The notes under the pieces were generated by a model, which was given only the letters and a program-made list of their open reading frames with translations, was not told the DNA's origin and did no database searches. Below are positions 1 to 7,661 of a stretch of 64,000 bases of DNA, in pieces; position 1 is the stretch's first letter, and each line of letters begins with the position of its first letter. Source of the stretch: Bradyrhizobium algeriense (GTDB lineage Bacteria > Pseudomonadota > Alphaproteobacteria > Rhizobiales > Xanthobacteraceae). The position numbers and the translations under genes were made by a program. The stretch is from the NCBI RefSeq assembly GCF_036924595.1, contig NZ_JAZHRV010000001.1, forward strand, positions 6,158,501 through 6,222,500, given 5' to 3'.

Positions 1-441
1 GAACTCGTGCTGTTATACGCATCGTGTGACCGTTCAGGTCGCTCGGCGTAGCCCGAGGTTGCGCCCGGGTTGACTCCAGACTCGATACAGCAAAAATACG
101 CTCAGACCGTCGTGTCGACGCGGATCGTTCCCGGTTGCGTGCGGTTTTTGGGGGAGGAAAACCGTTTTTACACAGCCTGGGTCAAACTGAGAAGTCCGGG
201 TGGGTCACCGGGAAGTCGGCTTTGCCTTCAAGAACGGACATCGTCAGACCGGTCCCGTTGGTCCGTTTCGTGCCAATTCCGGACTCATGCACCGCAGCAA
301 ACGACGTGCGTAGGATTGCCGTGATTTTACTCGATGTGCACTTTGACCCAGGTCAATTCTATTGGTGCTTGGGGGCGTATTAATATTTGGTCCTCGCATC
401 GTAATTAGAGGCTGCGATGCAAGTTTTATCTACAGGAAGCG
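1..441. other. No gene; decayed intergenic DNA at the window edge
   Basis: No reading frame here has both a plausible ribosome binding site and recognisable protein content. The only structure I see is the decayed repeat copy at 231-305. Confidence 0.5.
231..305. repeat. Decayed dispersed repeat, copy A
   Basis: About 75 bases running from AGAACGGACAT to ACCGCAGCAAACGAC match the stretch at 2171-2247 almost base for base at both ends, with a less similar middle. Related fragments sit near 8596, 11757, 17830, 18270 and 20197. Short intergenic pieces of this kind, with a CGGACAT core, are common in Bradyrhizobium and relatives. That family assignment is from memory, not from a search. Confidence 0.6.
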
Positions 442-780
442 ATGCCCGAGCGCACTTACCTGCTCCTCACGGTCGGGATCATCGCATTGATCTTCATAGT
501 ATCGATGACAATTCCTTTTGCCTCGATACTGATCGGCGCTGTTCTACTGCGTCACGCTCGATGGAAAGAGATAGTGCTGGTATCGAGCCTGGGCAGTGCG
601 ACGGGCGGGAACCGCCGATTGGTCTTGGCGCTGAAGAGCGGATGGTCGATACGAAAGCGATGGAGGTCGTCGTGGAGGAAGGCGACCGGCTTGTCTAGCT
701 CTCCATCTCCTCCGAAAGCGATCGAGTTCGCGCAACGCTGGGGCAGACGTATACGCAACTACATTGCGCTCGATTCCAAA
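442..780 (+). pseudogene. Degenerate VTT/SNARE-associated-like membrane protein
   Basis: The frame starts at an ATG after AGGAAG. It opens with two strongly hydrophobic stretches (residues about 6-26 and 27-37) and then a segment ending GSATGG, which resembles the start of small VTT-domain (DedA/YqaA-like) membrane proteins. After about residue 55 the hydrophobic pattern is lost and the translation becomes Arg/Ser/Pro-rich, as expected when a membrane protein gene has shifted frame. The open frame runs on to 996, where it is antisense to a better-supported gene. I read it as a broken gene, but the family call rests on pattern memory only. Confidence 0.3.
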
Positions 781-868
781 GTGCTCGGGATATTGCCGCG
801 CATACGCGAAGATCGTTCAACTCTACCAATCGAGAGCCAATCGTTCGTCAGCAGCGGCGACGGCGTTT

Positions 869-1111
869 TTATCCCCGCATTTTCGTTTCCAGGATTTGGC
901 TCAATACCAGGAGTGATACTGGCCAAACACCGACCCAAATTCCCAACCGCTCTGCGTGGGCTTCTTGCAAAGCCGCTCTTAAAGCAGGATCGCTAATACT
1001 GGCAAGGACTGGCCTTAGGACTTCAAGCTGTGGCCCAAAGTACCATACCACCCATGCGAACGGGATAGAAATTAGTCCCAACCAAAACAAGACTTGAGGT
1101 AACATTTTCAT
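869..1111 (-). CDS. Small membrane protein, 80 aa, unknown function
   Basis: I do not recognise this protein. It has two hydrophobic segments (about residues 5-25 and 58-72) separated by a more polar stretch with predicted helical character, so it is probably a two-pass inner-membrane protein. The start is well supported: an AGGAGG ribosome binding site lies four bases before the ATG. It stands alone, with the broken frame at 442 behind it on the other strand and bacterioferritin remains ahead. Confidence 0.6.
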   Translation of the reverse strand: MKMLPQVLFWLGLISIPFAWVVWYFGPQLEVLRPVLASISDPALRAALQEAHAERLGIWVGVWPVSLLVLSQILETKMRG

Positions 1112-1270
1112 TTTTTCCTCCTTGTGTCGCAGAGTCTAGTCATTCAGCGCGAGTGCCTTTGAATGGAGGCCCCTACTAGACCATCTTGCTAGGCTCCTCG
1201 CTGTGCCGTCGTGGTGCTGCGTCTTCTCAGTTTGACCGGAGCCGTTGCCGGAACGCCGCGAGCCGCTTTT

Positions 1271-1363
1271 TCAATTCCGGATCTCCCTCCGGGAGGGCGA
1301 TTGACGCCAATCCGGCGCGGCTGCAGCGCCGTCGAGCAGCGTGATGAACGCGCGTCGTTTCAT
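1271..1363 (-). pseudogene. 5-prime fragment of an ABC-type substrate-binding protein gene
   Basis: The translation opens MKRRAFITLLDGAAAA, a near match to the signal peptide of the large COG2984-type ABC substrate-binding family (usually MKRREFITLLGGAAAA followed by WPLAARAQ). The similarity stops there: the next residues are scrambled and the frame ends after about 30 codons. Only the gene start survives. It lies directly behind the prematurely ended bacterioferritin gene, so the two fragments probably mark a deletion or recombination scar. Confidence 0.5.
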
Positions 1364-1442
1364 TCGCACCTGGTCGGCCTCTTGTCCTCCAGGGAAAGGA
1401 TAGCACACCTCGGTGGTGCAGGAGACCCTGCGCTGCGGAATT

Positions 1443-1766
1443 TCAACCCGTTGCGGCTTCCTGGTCGAGCGTGCGGGCGGAAATCTCCGCCGCCAGGTCG
1501 CAGTCAAGCACCTCTTTGACGTTCTGACCGATGCGCAGGGGATCGAGCAGTTGCAGGTTCGGGAAACCTTCGAGGAAAATGATTCGCATGACCAGCTTGT
1601 CAGCGTGCTCCATTTCTTCGATCGATTCCTTACGCCACTGCTTGGCCAGATCCTTGTAACCCCAATTGTCGAGCAGCCGGTAGTGCAACCAATATTGGTT
1701 GACCGCGGTCAATTCATGCCGCAGCGCCTTATTTAGAAATTCGACGACCTTTGCATCACCCTTCAT
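1443..1766 (-). pseudogene. bfr: Bacterioferritin, C-terminally truncated
   Basis: Bacterioferritin stores iron in a haem-containing 24-mer. The first 100 or so residues are a clear match: [20 protein letters not shown], the haem-ligand Met in [10 protein letters not shown], and [16 protein letters not shown]. After QEAAT the frame ends with one extra codon, at 107 aa against the usual near 158. Missing are helix D, with the second-half ferroxidase ligands (normally a Glu and His near 127-130), and helix E. A normal cage is therefore unlikely. The ATG is preceded by AGGAG. It lies downstream of bfd on the same strand, as in classic bfd-bfr pairs. Confidence 0.75.
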
Positions 1767-1849
1767 AACCACGCTCCTGTTTTGGCCATGGTTCAGACTC
1801 TAGAAAATTTAGTCTGAACGATGCCACTGGATGGCGGCACCATTGAAGC

Positions 1850-2080
1850 CTAGGGCTGCTTGTCCGCGGGCGCAGCGAGTACGGCGCCGCCATCCGCACG
1901 ACCGACTTTCGCTCCGTCAAAAACCTCGTCCATGATTTCTCGGATGTTGCGGGCGCAGCGACCGCAGCGGGCTCTGCAGCCAAGGCAGCTATAGACATAG
2001 CTGGTGGTTCGGCGCGTCGCAGTGTTGGCGACAGTTCGCACCTCGGTGTCGCTTAGGACGTTGCAGGAACAAACGATCAT
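1850..2080 (-). CDS. bfd: Bacterioferritin-associated ferredoxin
   Basis: Bfd is a small [2Fe-2S] protein that reduces the ferric core of bacterioferritin and so releases iron. This 76-residue protein starts MIVCSCNVLSD and carries the four-cysteine BFD-type pattern: CSC near the N-terminus and SCLGCRARCGRC about 35 residues later. Extra cysteines in the second cluster leave the exact ligand pair open. I chose the internal ATG because family members begin there and GGAGC lies upstream. The C-terminus has a short Ala-rich extension. Its partner bfr, downstream, is truncated, so this gene may have lost its main client. Confidence 0.8.
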   Translation of the reverse strand: MIVCSCNVLSDTEVRTVANTATRRTTSYVYSCLGCRARCGRCARNIREIMDEVFDGAKVGRADGGAVLAAPADKQP

Positions 2081-2438
2081 CGGAAGCCCGCTAGCTCCGT
2101 TCCTTGTCTGCTTTATCGCAGTCACCTTCGGACTTCGGCGCAAATCCCAGCGATTTCCGCTCTACCCCGAAGAACGGACATCGGCGACAGCCGATGCGAT
2201 GTCCGTCTCGTGCCAGATTCGGAGACTCATGCACCGCAGCAAACAACTAAAATTATTCGATCACTTCGGCGAACAGAAAATGCGGGATTGTGATCTCGCC
2301 GAATTGGCCCGCGTGAAGAGAGTAGATTTCCCGAAAGCGATTTGCGCATGAGCGACAGAGATCACCCCAAAGCTCTGCGCCCTCTCGTTGACGACGAAGG
2401 TCAATTAAGCGTCCTTTCAGCAGATCGCAGTGGTGAAC
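2081..2438. other. Gene-free stretch with repeat copy B
   Basis: Apart from the repeat at 2171-2247 I see no supported gene. The short frames crossing it lack family features and run into the antisense of the MarR-type gene. Confidence 0.45.
2171..2247. repeat. Decayed dispersed repeat, copy B
   Basis: It shares AGAACGGACATCG at its left end and CTCATGCACCGCAGCAAAC at its right end with copy A at 231-305. It also shares TCTACCCCGA just upstream with the fragment near 8603. Confidence 0.6.
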
Positions 2439-3041
2439 TCATTCATGGTGTCCGTCCTTGCGGTGCTCGTTCATTGGTTGAAAATGGACGCACAGAAGAC
2501 CTACGTCCTCTGGCTGAATCGGAACACCGAGGAGCAGGCATTCAGCGGCCGAGGGGCCCGTGCTCGGCAGGTTGCCGCACATCTCTCTGCCGAAGTACGT
2601 GCAGTCCTGGCAGACACCGAAGCGCCGATGCGCCCCACTCGTAGCTAGAGTGGACAACACTTGGTGCAGGGCGCGGCGCATCGCAGTTCGCTCTGTCGCG
2701 TCGAGCGAATCCACGGCGCGCACCAGAACTTCGAACGGATCGCGTGCAAGGGCTTTTTTGCCCTTGCTCGTCAGTCGCAGACTTACGCTTCGCCCGTCCG
2801 TCTTGAATGGCTGTCGGACCAAGTACCCGCCCGCTTCAAGCGCCTTAATGGCTTGTGTTGCGGTGCCGCGGGTTGTCGCTTGAAATTCCGCGAATGCCGA
2901 CGGGGTCCGCGAGAACGGGTTGGCACGGGCGAAGAAGCGGAGCGCCATCCATTGGGCCGGACTGAGCTCGCCGTCATAGCCCTCAGCTTGTACGAGCCGT
3001 CCCGCCTGCAGCAGGAGCTCTGCCGTTTCGCGCGCTGACAT
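2439..3041 (-). CDS. MarR-type winged-helix regulator with a Cys-rich tail
   Basis: This is a DNA-binding regulator of 200 aa. Residues about 25-125 form a MarR-like winged helix: FAEFQATTRGTATQAIKAL fits the recognition helix and TDGRSVSLRLTSKGK the wing. Typical MarR proteins end near residue 150. Here a tail of about 50 residues carries five cysteines (CQDC, REMC, AECLL, LLCVHF), which suggests metal binding or redox sensing. It is transcribed away from rpoH across a promoter region with two identical TTTCGAAA palindromes, its likely operators. I infer that it controls itself and rpoH; the signal is unknown. Confidence 0.75.
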   Translation of the reverse strand: MSARETAELLLQAGRLVQAEGYDGELSPAQWMALRFFARANPFSRTPSAFAEFQATTRGTATQAIKALEAGGYLVRQPFKTDGRSVSLRLTSKGKKALARDPFEVLVRAVDSLDATERTAMRRALHQVLSTLATSGAHRRFGVCQDCTYFGREMCGNLPSTGPSAAECLLLGVPIQPEDVGLLCVHFQPMNEHRKDGHHE

Positions 3042-3067
3042 GTTTGCCTCTTCGAGATATAATAGCG

Positions 3068-3118
3068 TTTCGAAATTAACTTGACAACCGATTGGATGCA
3101 GATAATTTTGTTTCGAAA
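3068..3118. promoter_or_regulatory. Divergent promoter with twin TTTCGAAA sites
   Basis: TTTCGAAA occurs at 3068-3075 and 3111-3118, 43 bases centre to centre, close to four helical turns. Between them lies TTGACA (3081-3086) and, 16 bases on, TAATTT (3103-3108), a plausible sigma70 promoter for rpoH. The paired palindromes bracket this promoter, as expected for cooperative repression by the adjacent MarR-type protein. Assignment to that regulator is an inference from position. Confidence 0.6.
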
Positions 3119-3137
3119 CTAGTTTGAGGGCTTGATC

Positions 3138-4037
3138 ATGGCCCGCAACGCGGCCCTGCCGATCCTTACAGCCGAACCCGGCCTCACCCGTTATCTTGAG
3201 GAAATCCGGCGGTTCCCGATGTTGGAACGCCGGGAAGAATACATGCTAGCCAAGCGCTGGCGCGAGCACGGCGATCGCGACGCGGCGCACAAGCTGGTTA
3301 CCAGCCATCTGCGGCTCGTGACCAAGATCGCCAGGGACCATCGCGGCTACGGCCTGCCGATCTCCGAGGCGATCTCCGAGGGCAATGTCGGCCTGATGCA
3401 GGCGGTCGAGCGCTTCGAGCCGGAGAAGGGCTTCCGGTTCGCCACGTACGCCGTGTGGTGGATCAAGGCGGCGATCCAGGAATACATCCTGCGCTCGTGG
3501 TCGCTGGTGAAGATGGGCACCACGGCCAACCAGAAGAAGGTGTTCTTCAACCTCCGCAAGGCCCAGAGCAAAATCTCCATCCTCGACGATGGCGATATGC
3601 GGCTGGACCAGGTGAAGATCATCGCCCGGCGGATCGGCGTCACCGAAACGGACGTGATTTGCATGAACCGGCGGCTCGGCGGCGACGCCTCGCTCAACGC
3701 TGCGATCCGCGAGGACGGCGATTCCGGCGAGTGGCAAGACTGGCTGGTGGACGAATCCCCGGACCAGGAGACGACGCTCGCCGCGGGCGAGGAGTTCGAT
3801 AACCGCCGCAAGACGCTGTCCGATGCGCTCACCGTGCTCAACAAGCGCGAGCGGCGCATCTTCGAGACGCGCCGGCTCGCCGAGGAACAGATCACGCTTG
3901 TGGAGCTGGCCGAGGAATTCGGCGTCTCGCGCGAGCGCGTGCGCCAGATCGAGGTGAGCGCCTTCGAGAAGGTGCAGAACGCAGTGAAGCACCCCGTCGC
4001 GGCGATGGCGACCCCGGCGTCTCTACAGGTGCGTTAG
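3138..4037 (+). CDS. rpoH: RNA polymerase sigma-32 factor (RpoH)
   Basis: RpoH directs RNA polymerase to heat-shock promoters. The 299-residue protein has region 1.2 (LTRYLEEIRRFPML), region 2 with FATYAVWWIKAAIQEYILRS, the RpoH box (QKKVFFNLRKAQ), and region 4.2 ending in VSRERVRQIEVSAFEK. I chose the ATG at 3138 over the TTG two codons earlier because it matches family starts and follows TTTGAGGG. Bradyrhizobium-type genomes usually carry several rpoH copies. This one sits among accessory genes beside a Cys-rich MarR-type regulator, so it is probably a specialised copy rather than the main heat-shock factor. Confidence 0.93.
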   Translation: MARNAALPILTAEPGLTRYLEEIRRFPMLERREEYMLAKRWREHGDRDAAHKLVTSHLRLVTKIARDHRGYGLPISEAISEGNVGLMQAVERFEPEKGFRFATYAVWWIKAAIQEYILRSWSLVKMGTTANQKKVFFNLRKAQSKISILDDGDMRLDQVKIIARRIGVTETDVICMNRRLGGDASLNAAIREDGDSGEWQDWLVDESPDQETTLAAGEEFDNRRKTLSDALTVLNKRERRIFETRRLAEEQITLVELAEEFGVSRERVRQIEVSAFEKVQNAVKHPVAAMATPASLQVR

Positions 4038-4217
4038 CTTCCAACCCTCTCCCTTGGTGGGAGAAACTGACGATGGACGTGTCGCTATGGGTACGTTTTA
4101 CGGCAACCGAACGACGCGAGAGGGGCGCCGCTCACCGGGTGCTGATCGAGCCCTCGCTCGACGATCCATGCACGGCACTTCGCATCATCGATCGGGCGCC
4201 TAAGCCGCGCACTGCAG

Positions 4218-4454
4218 ATGGAAAGTTATCCGACGTTTCATAACGAAGTCGGGGTGCCGATCGTCCGCATTGGCTGCCGCGAGTTCAAGTGCATTGGGGA
4301 TAAACCGCCACAAGATCACCCACACATCTTCCTCAAGATGGGCGATGCCAGTGAGATCGTCTGCCCCTATTGCTCTACGCTATTCCGCTTCGATCCGAGC
4401 TTGGGCGCACACCAAGCTGATCCGGCAGATTGTGCTTACGGTGACAGGGACTGA
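4218..4454 (+). CDS. zf-CHCC zinc-finger domain protein
   Basis: This 78-residue protein matches the alphaproteobacterial zf-CHCC family related to the mitochondrial complex I subunit NDUFS6. The core FKCIGDKPPQDHPHIFLKMG holds the first Cys and the His ligand, and EIVCPYCSTLFRFDP holds the CxxC. Length and ending are normal. The family is proposed to bind zinc, and its bacterial role is not settled. It stands alone between rpoH and an unknown gene on the other strand. Confidence 0.85.
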   Translation: MESYPTFHNEVGVPIVRIGCREFKCIGDKPPQDHPHIFLKMGDASEIVCPYCSTLFRFDPSLGAHQADPADCAYGDRD

Positions 4455-4569
4455 GTCAAAAAGCAGCAACGCTGCTTCCTTCGTCATGCCGGCCGCAGCC
4501 AACCAGCCTCAGGCGCCATCGTCCCGCAGTTTCGGGGCGGTTCACCATGACCACGAACGATCCGAATTC

Positions 4570-4598
4570 GGCAGGATGCAAGCCGGCAGGATGCAAGC
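4570..4598. repeat. Two-copy 15-base tandem repeat
   Basis: GGCAGGATGCAAGC occurs at 4570-4583 and again at 4585-4598 with one base between. It lies in non-coding DNA between convergent genes, and I see no function. Confidence 0.6.
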
Positions 4599-4694
4599 GT
4601 CACGACGGCCGAAGCTAGAGCTGCGGCAGCAGCGGCAATTTCCACAGGTCTCTTCATGCACGATGCGACTATCTGATTTCGGGGTCGTTCCCGT

Positions 4695-4940
4695 TCAGAC
4701 TGCCGTTCGCAGCCGCCTCATCGTGAACTCGATCCCCCCGCCTGGCAGCTCGCGCCAGTGCTCGACCTCGCTCATGTAGGCCGGCTTCGGGTAGTGATCG
4801 AGGAACTCCCTGACCGTTTGGCGGGCGTCGTCACGGCGCTGGGTGAAGGTCTCTCGCACGAAACCATCGCGGGCGCGGTGCTGCGCGCGATGATCGCGCA
4901 TCCGGTCCGCCAGCTGACGCGGGGTCTTGAGCCCTGCCAT
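4695..4940 (-). CDS. Hypothetical protein, 81 aa
   Basis: I do not recognise a named family. From the internal ATG (GGAG eight or so bases upstream) the protein runs MAGLKTPRQLADRMRDHRAQ and is strongly basic and helical in its first half, then has EFLDHYPKPAYMSEVEHWRE and ends with TMRRLRTAV. There is no signal peptide or membrane segment. The frame stays open for 38 codons upstream of this ATG, but that part has no protein-like character. Confidence 0.55.
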   Translation of the reverse strand: MAGLKTPRQLADRMRDHRAQHRARDGFVRETFTQRRDDARQTVREFLDHYPKPAYMSEVEHWRELPGGGIEFTMRRLRTAV

Positions 4941-5383
4941 CGCTGCTACTCCATATAAAGCGATGCCTATTAGATTGGTGCGATTCCGGTCCGGGCAAGT
5001 CCGGAGCAACCCATTACTGCAAAGAAAAAGGCGCGCCACGGCACCCCGCAGCACTCCCGAAGCCGGAGAACCTTGATGGAGAGATGCCGCATAAATCCGC
5101 AGCCGAACTTTTGGCCGAGTGCCTTCTTCTGGCGATGGATCCGCACACGCGATGCATTTAGCGCGTTAATTCGCCTGTTCCCTAAAGGAACGGGGCCGAA
5201 TTGGACCTACGGCAGGCTTGATCCGATGCCGACGCGAGCGGGCTTGGCCATTGCCCAAACGCTTATCGCGGCGGTCTAGGGAAGATGGGCGCTGGCAGAT
5301 TGATGCGCTCATGCAGCCCTCGCTTGTAGGAGGCCGGATAAACCACCATATGTTAGTCTTACCCCCGTCTGAGGACCATTCTC
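4941..5383. other. Gene-free stretch
   Basis: No supported gene. A short frame near 5084 reads MPHKSAAELLAECLLLA before stopping. It resembles the start of a small Rhizobiales helical protein and may be a remnant. Confidence 0.4.
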
Positions 5384-5635
5384 ATGGTTGTTGCTGGCGG
5401 CGATTACGTCCATTTCGTGGTGGAGTACGGCGGCAAAATCGAAAAGTGCCGGGTAACGGAGACTGCCCTTCTGAACAGAGAGCGTATGAGCAGAAGGGAC
5501 GCAGGCCATGCACAACTCATCGCTATCTTTGTAAGGCACCGAGCCGAGATCGAACATCTCGCTCGCGCGAAGTTGCAGCGGGAGGGGCACTCTGACCGCG
5601 GTGTTGTAGTGACCACTGAGGATCTGAACCCTTGA
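5384..5635 (+). CDS. DUF1488-like small protein
   Basis: The 83-residue protein reads YVHFVVEYGGKIEKCRVTET, then a helical middle with IAIFVRHRAEIEHLARAKL, then RGVVVTTEDLNP. Strand, Cys-containing strand, helix and a final TxxDL is the layout of small DUF1488 proteins, but I am working from memory and the match is moderate. The start follows GAGGA at 5371-5375. Function is unknown for the family. Confidence 0.55.
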   Translation: MVVAGGDYVHFVVEYGGKIEKCRVTETALLNRERMSRRDAGHAQLIAIFVRHRAEIEHLARAKLQREGHSDRGVVVTTEDLNP

Positions 5636-5871
5636 TGCAGGCTGGCTGTTCGACGCCAACTCTTGCGCAAGCGACGACGTGGCCACTAGCTGTTGAGCGC
5701 CGTTCGTTTAGGTTATCCGATGAACCGGCTTCGTCCATTGCGGTTATTCCTGCCCCAGTCGATCCATGAGGCGACGGTCAGCCCGTACGTCGCGCACTCG
5801 GCTTTGTTCTGACCCGTGGAGAAGTGTCGGCTACAAGTGGCGCGGGGAAATGAAACAGGAGAGTTCTGTCC

Positions 5872-6240
5872 ATGATCGAGGGGATCAGCGCGGTCACACT
5901 GGGCACCCACGAAATGCCACGAGCTGTCCGGTTCTACGGCGCGCTGGGGTTTGAGGTCCTGCATGGCGGCGAAGGGTCGTCCCTCACCAGCTTTCGAGCA
6001 GGGGCGAGCTTTCTTAACCTCATCGCCCAGCCAGCCGAGCGGCGCTGGTCCTGGTGGGGGCGGGTAATCTTCTACGTTGCCGATGTTGACGCACTTTACG
6101 ACCGTGCGCTCGCAGCGGGATACCAGCCAGCTACCGTGCCCCGCGATGCCGAATGGGGTGAGCGCTTCTTCCACCTAATTGACCCCGACGGCCACGAACT
6201 CAGTTTCGCTCGGCCTTTGCTCCCGGTTTCCGTCCAATAG
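5872..6240 (+). CDS. VOC/glyoxalase-fold protein
   Basis: This is a single-subunit VOC protein of 122 residues with two beta-alpha-beta-beta-beta modules: AVTLGTHEMPRAVRFYGALG opens the first, VIFYVADVDALYDRALAAGY the second, and FFHLIDPDGHELSFARP ends it. Members include glyoxalase I, dioxygenases and antibiotic-binding proteins, and the substrate cannot be told from the sequence. The usual N-terminal metal His is not obvious (VTLGT), so metal binding is uncertain. AGGAGAG precedes the ATG. Confidence 0.85.
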   Translation: MIEGISAVTLGTHEMPRAVRFYGALGFEVLHGGEGSSLTSFRAGASFLNLIAQPAERRWSWWGRVIFYVADVDALYDRALAAGYQPATVPRDAEWGERFFHLIDPDGHELSFARPLLPVSVQ

Positions 6241-6322
6241 CAGCTCGAAGCGGCCTCCCATTCCAAGAAGCGCTGGGAGAGCGTATGGTGCTGCGATTAT
6301 CCGCTGAACCTGGGAGGCAATC

Positions 6323-7018
6323 ATGCAATTCAGGACAACCGGACTACTGTTGCTCGGCGCGATGGCGCTTCCCGCCTCCGGGACCGCACAAATCACCCCC
6401 GCTCCACCGGCAATTACACGAACAGTGATCGCCGCAACCAAACTGCCGACCGTCACAGACGTGCCGCTCCATTTCAAAGCAGTGAGCGTCACTCTTCAGC
6501 CGGATGAGAAGAGCGGCGTTTTGGGAGCCAACGGCATCCTCTACCAGATGTCAGGATCGACCGAGGTCGCGCTCGATGGCGAGGCCAAAATGGTCAACGC
6601 CGGAGAGGGGCTGTTCATCGCCGGCGGAAAGACCGCGGCGCTAACGGCGGGCAGCGGAGGGCCATCGACTTTCCTCCACTTCTTCCTCGCGCCCGCCGTG
6701 GACTTGGGTCGGCCTGCCGAGACGGCACCTGCCGCCGTGAGAGAATTGTATCGCACAGCGAATCCGATCCCCGACCTGAAGCCAGGCGGTTATGATCTCA
6801 ATCTCACGCGAGTCACATTTCCGGCGCGGATGCCCTCCAACCCTCCACACCATCGGTCAGGCGCGGCTCTATATTTTATCATCTCCGGCACCGGGGCCAA
6901 CACGGTCGACGGTAAGACAGAAGCAAGGGGACCGGGTTCTTTGATCTATGAACCCTACGGCCTCGTGCACCAATGGGGAAACCCAGGCGACGAGCCGTTG
7001 ATATTCTTGGCCTTCTAG
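6323..7018 (+). CDS. Exported double-cupin protein
   Basis: A cleavable signal peptide is likely (LLLLGAMALPASGTAQ, cut near residue 23). Two cupin barrels follow: the first around LQPDEKSGVLGANGILYQMS to EGLFIAGG, the second around NPPHHRSGAALYFIISGTG to EPYGLVHQWGN. The second keeps HH and a later His, fitting a metal site; the first has lost most histidines. The protein is therefore probably a periplasmic bicupin with one metal site. The substrate is unknown. GGGAGG lies before the start. Confidence 0.8.
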   Translation: MQFRTTGLLLLGAMALPASGTAQITPAPPAITRTVIAATKLPTVTDVPLHFKAVSVTLQPDEKSGVLGANGILYQMSGSTEVALDGEAKMVNAGEGLFIAGGKTAALTAGSGGPSTFLHFFLAPAVDLGRPAETAPAAVRELYRTANPIPDLKPGGYDLNLTRVTFPARMPSNPPHHRSGAALYFIISGTGANTVDGKTEARGPGSLIYEPYGLVHQWGNPGDEPLIFLAF

Positions 7019-7072
7019 CTACCGACGGGCGGCCAACAGTGTCATGCCCGCATTCCACTCCTGGAGGGCGCG

Positions 7073-7405
7073 ATGGACGACGACAAGGATAAAAACGTAA
7101 TCGAGAAGTTGGTCGATAAGATCAACGACGCCGTCGAAAACATAACAACCACGGTATCGGACGCCGTGCAACATGCAATGGAGCCAGACCCCGTGAAGCC
7201 GGGCGAACAACCCGTTACCTATATGCCGATGGCCGGTGACGGTTTACTAGCCGACCCTATGATGCCGCCATTTGTGGTAATTCCTCGTCGAAAGAAATCA
7301 ACTTCGAAGAACGCGCCAAAAGAGTCTGGTAAGAACGCGGCTAAGAAAACCGTCAAGAAGTCAGCAACGACCGCTAAGAAGGTTGCAAAGAAAACGAAGC
7401 GATGA
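7073..7405 (+). CDS. Small protein with a Lys/Ala-rich histone H1-like tail
   Basis: The first 35 residues are acidic and helical (DKDKNVIEKLVDKINDAVEN). Next comes a Pro/Met-rich linker (MPMAGDGLLADPMMPPFVVI). The last 40 residues are a run of KK, AKK and TVKK motifs like H1-type tails. The tail suggests nucleic-acid or other polyanion binding, but the acidic head argues that DNA packing is not the whole story. No known domain. The ATG is preceded by GGAGGG. Confidence 0.65.
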   Translation: MDDDKDKNVIEKLVDKINDAVENITTTVSDAVQHAMEPDPVKPGEQPVTYMPMAGDGLLADPMMPPFVVIPRRKKSTSKNAPKESGKNAAKKTVKKSATTAKKVAKKTKR

Positions 7406-7661
7406 AGTCGAGGCGAAAGTGAACTCGACTCTCAAAGTTTGGACGCCGGGAACACGGACTTTGATCGATAAGATTTAAGGCCGATCTCAAGAAGCGTGCG
7501 GAGAAGAAGGCCAAACGAATGCTCCTGAAGGAGCCCAAATGGCAGGCGAAACGTTAAGGGTTAATCGATCACCTCGTCGGAAGCGCTGCGTTCTTTGAAC
7601 AGCGTTCTCAGCAAGCGTTATCCGACCGAAATACCGACGGCTTTGCGCGGGGGAAGATCCG
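7406..7661. other. Intergenic stretch with a possible gene remnant
   Basis: One short frame around 7480-7557 reads LKKRAEKKAKRMLLKEPKWQ, a Lys-rich segment that may be a remnant of a gene like the one before it. I find no start or ribosome site for it. Confidence 0.3.

Noticed and set aside
3246..3992. Leftward 248-codon frame across rpoH
   Set aside because: Shadow of the rpoH codon pattern in high G+C DNA; the plus-strand protein is unmistakable.
4046..4066. Terminator after rpoH
   Set aside because: A short TCTCCC-TTGG-TGGGAGA stem exists but no T-run follows; support is too weak to list.
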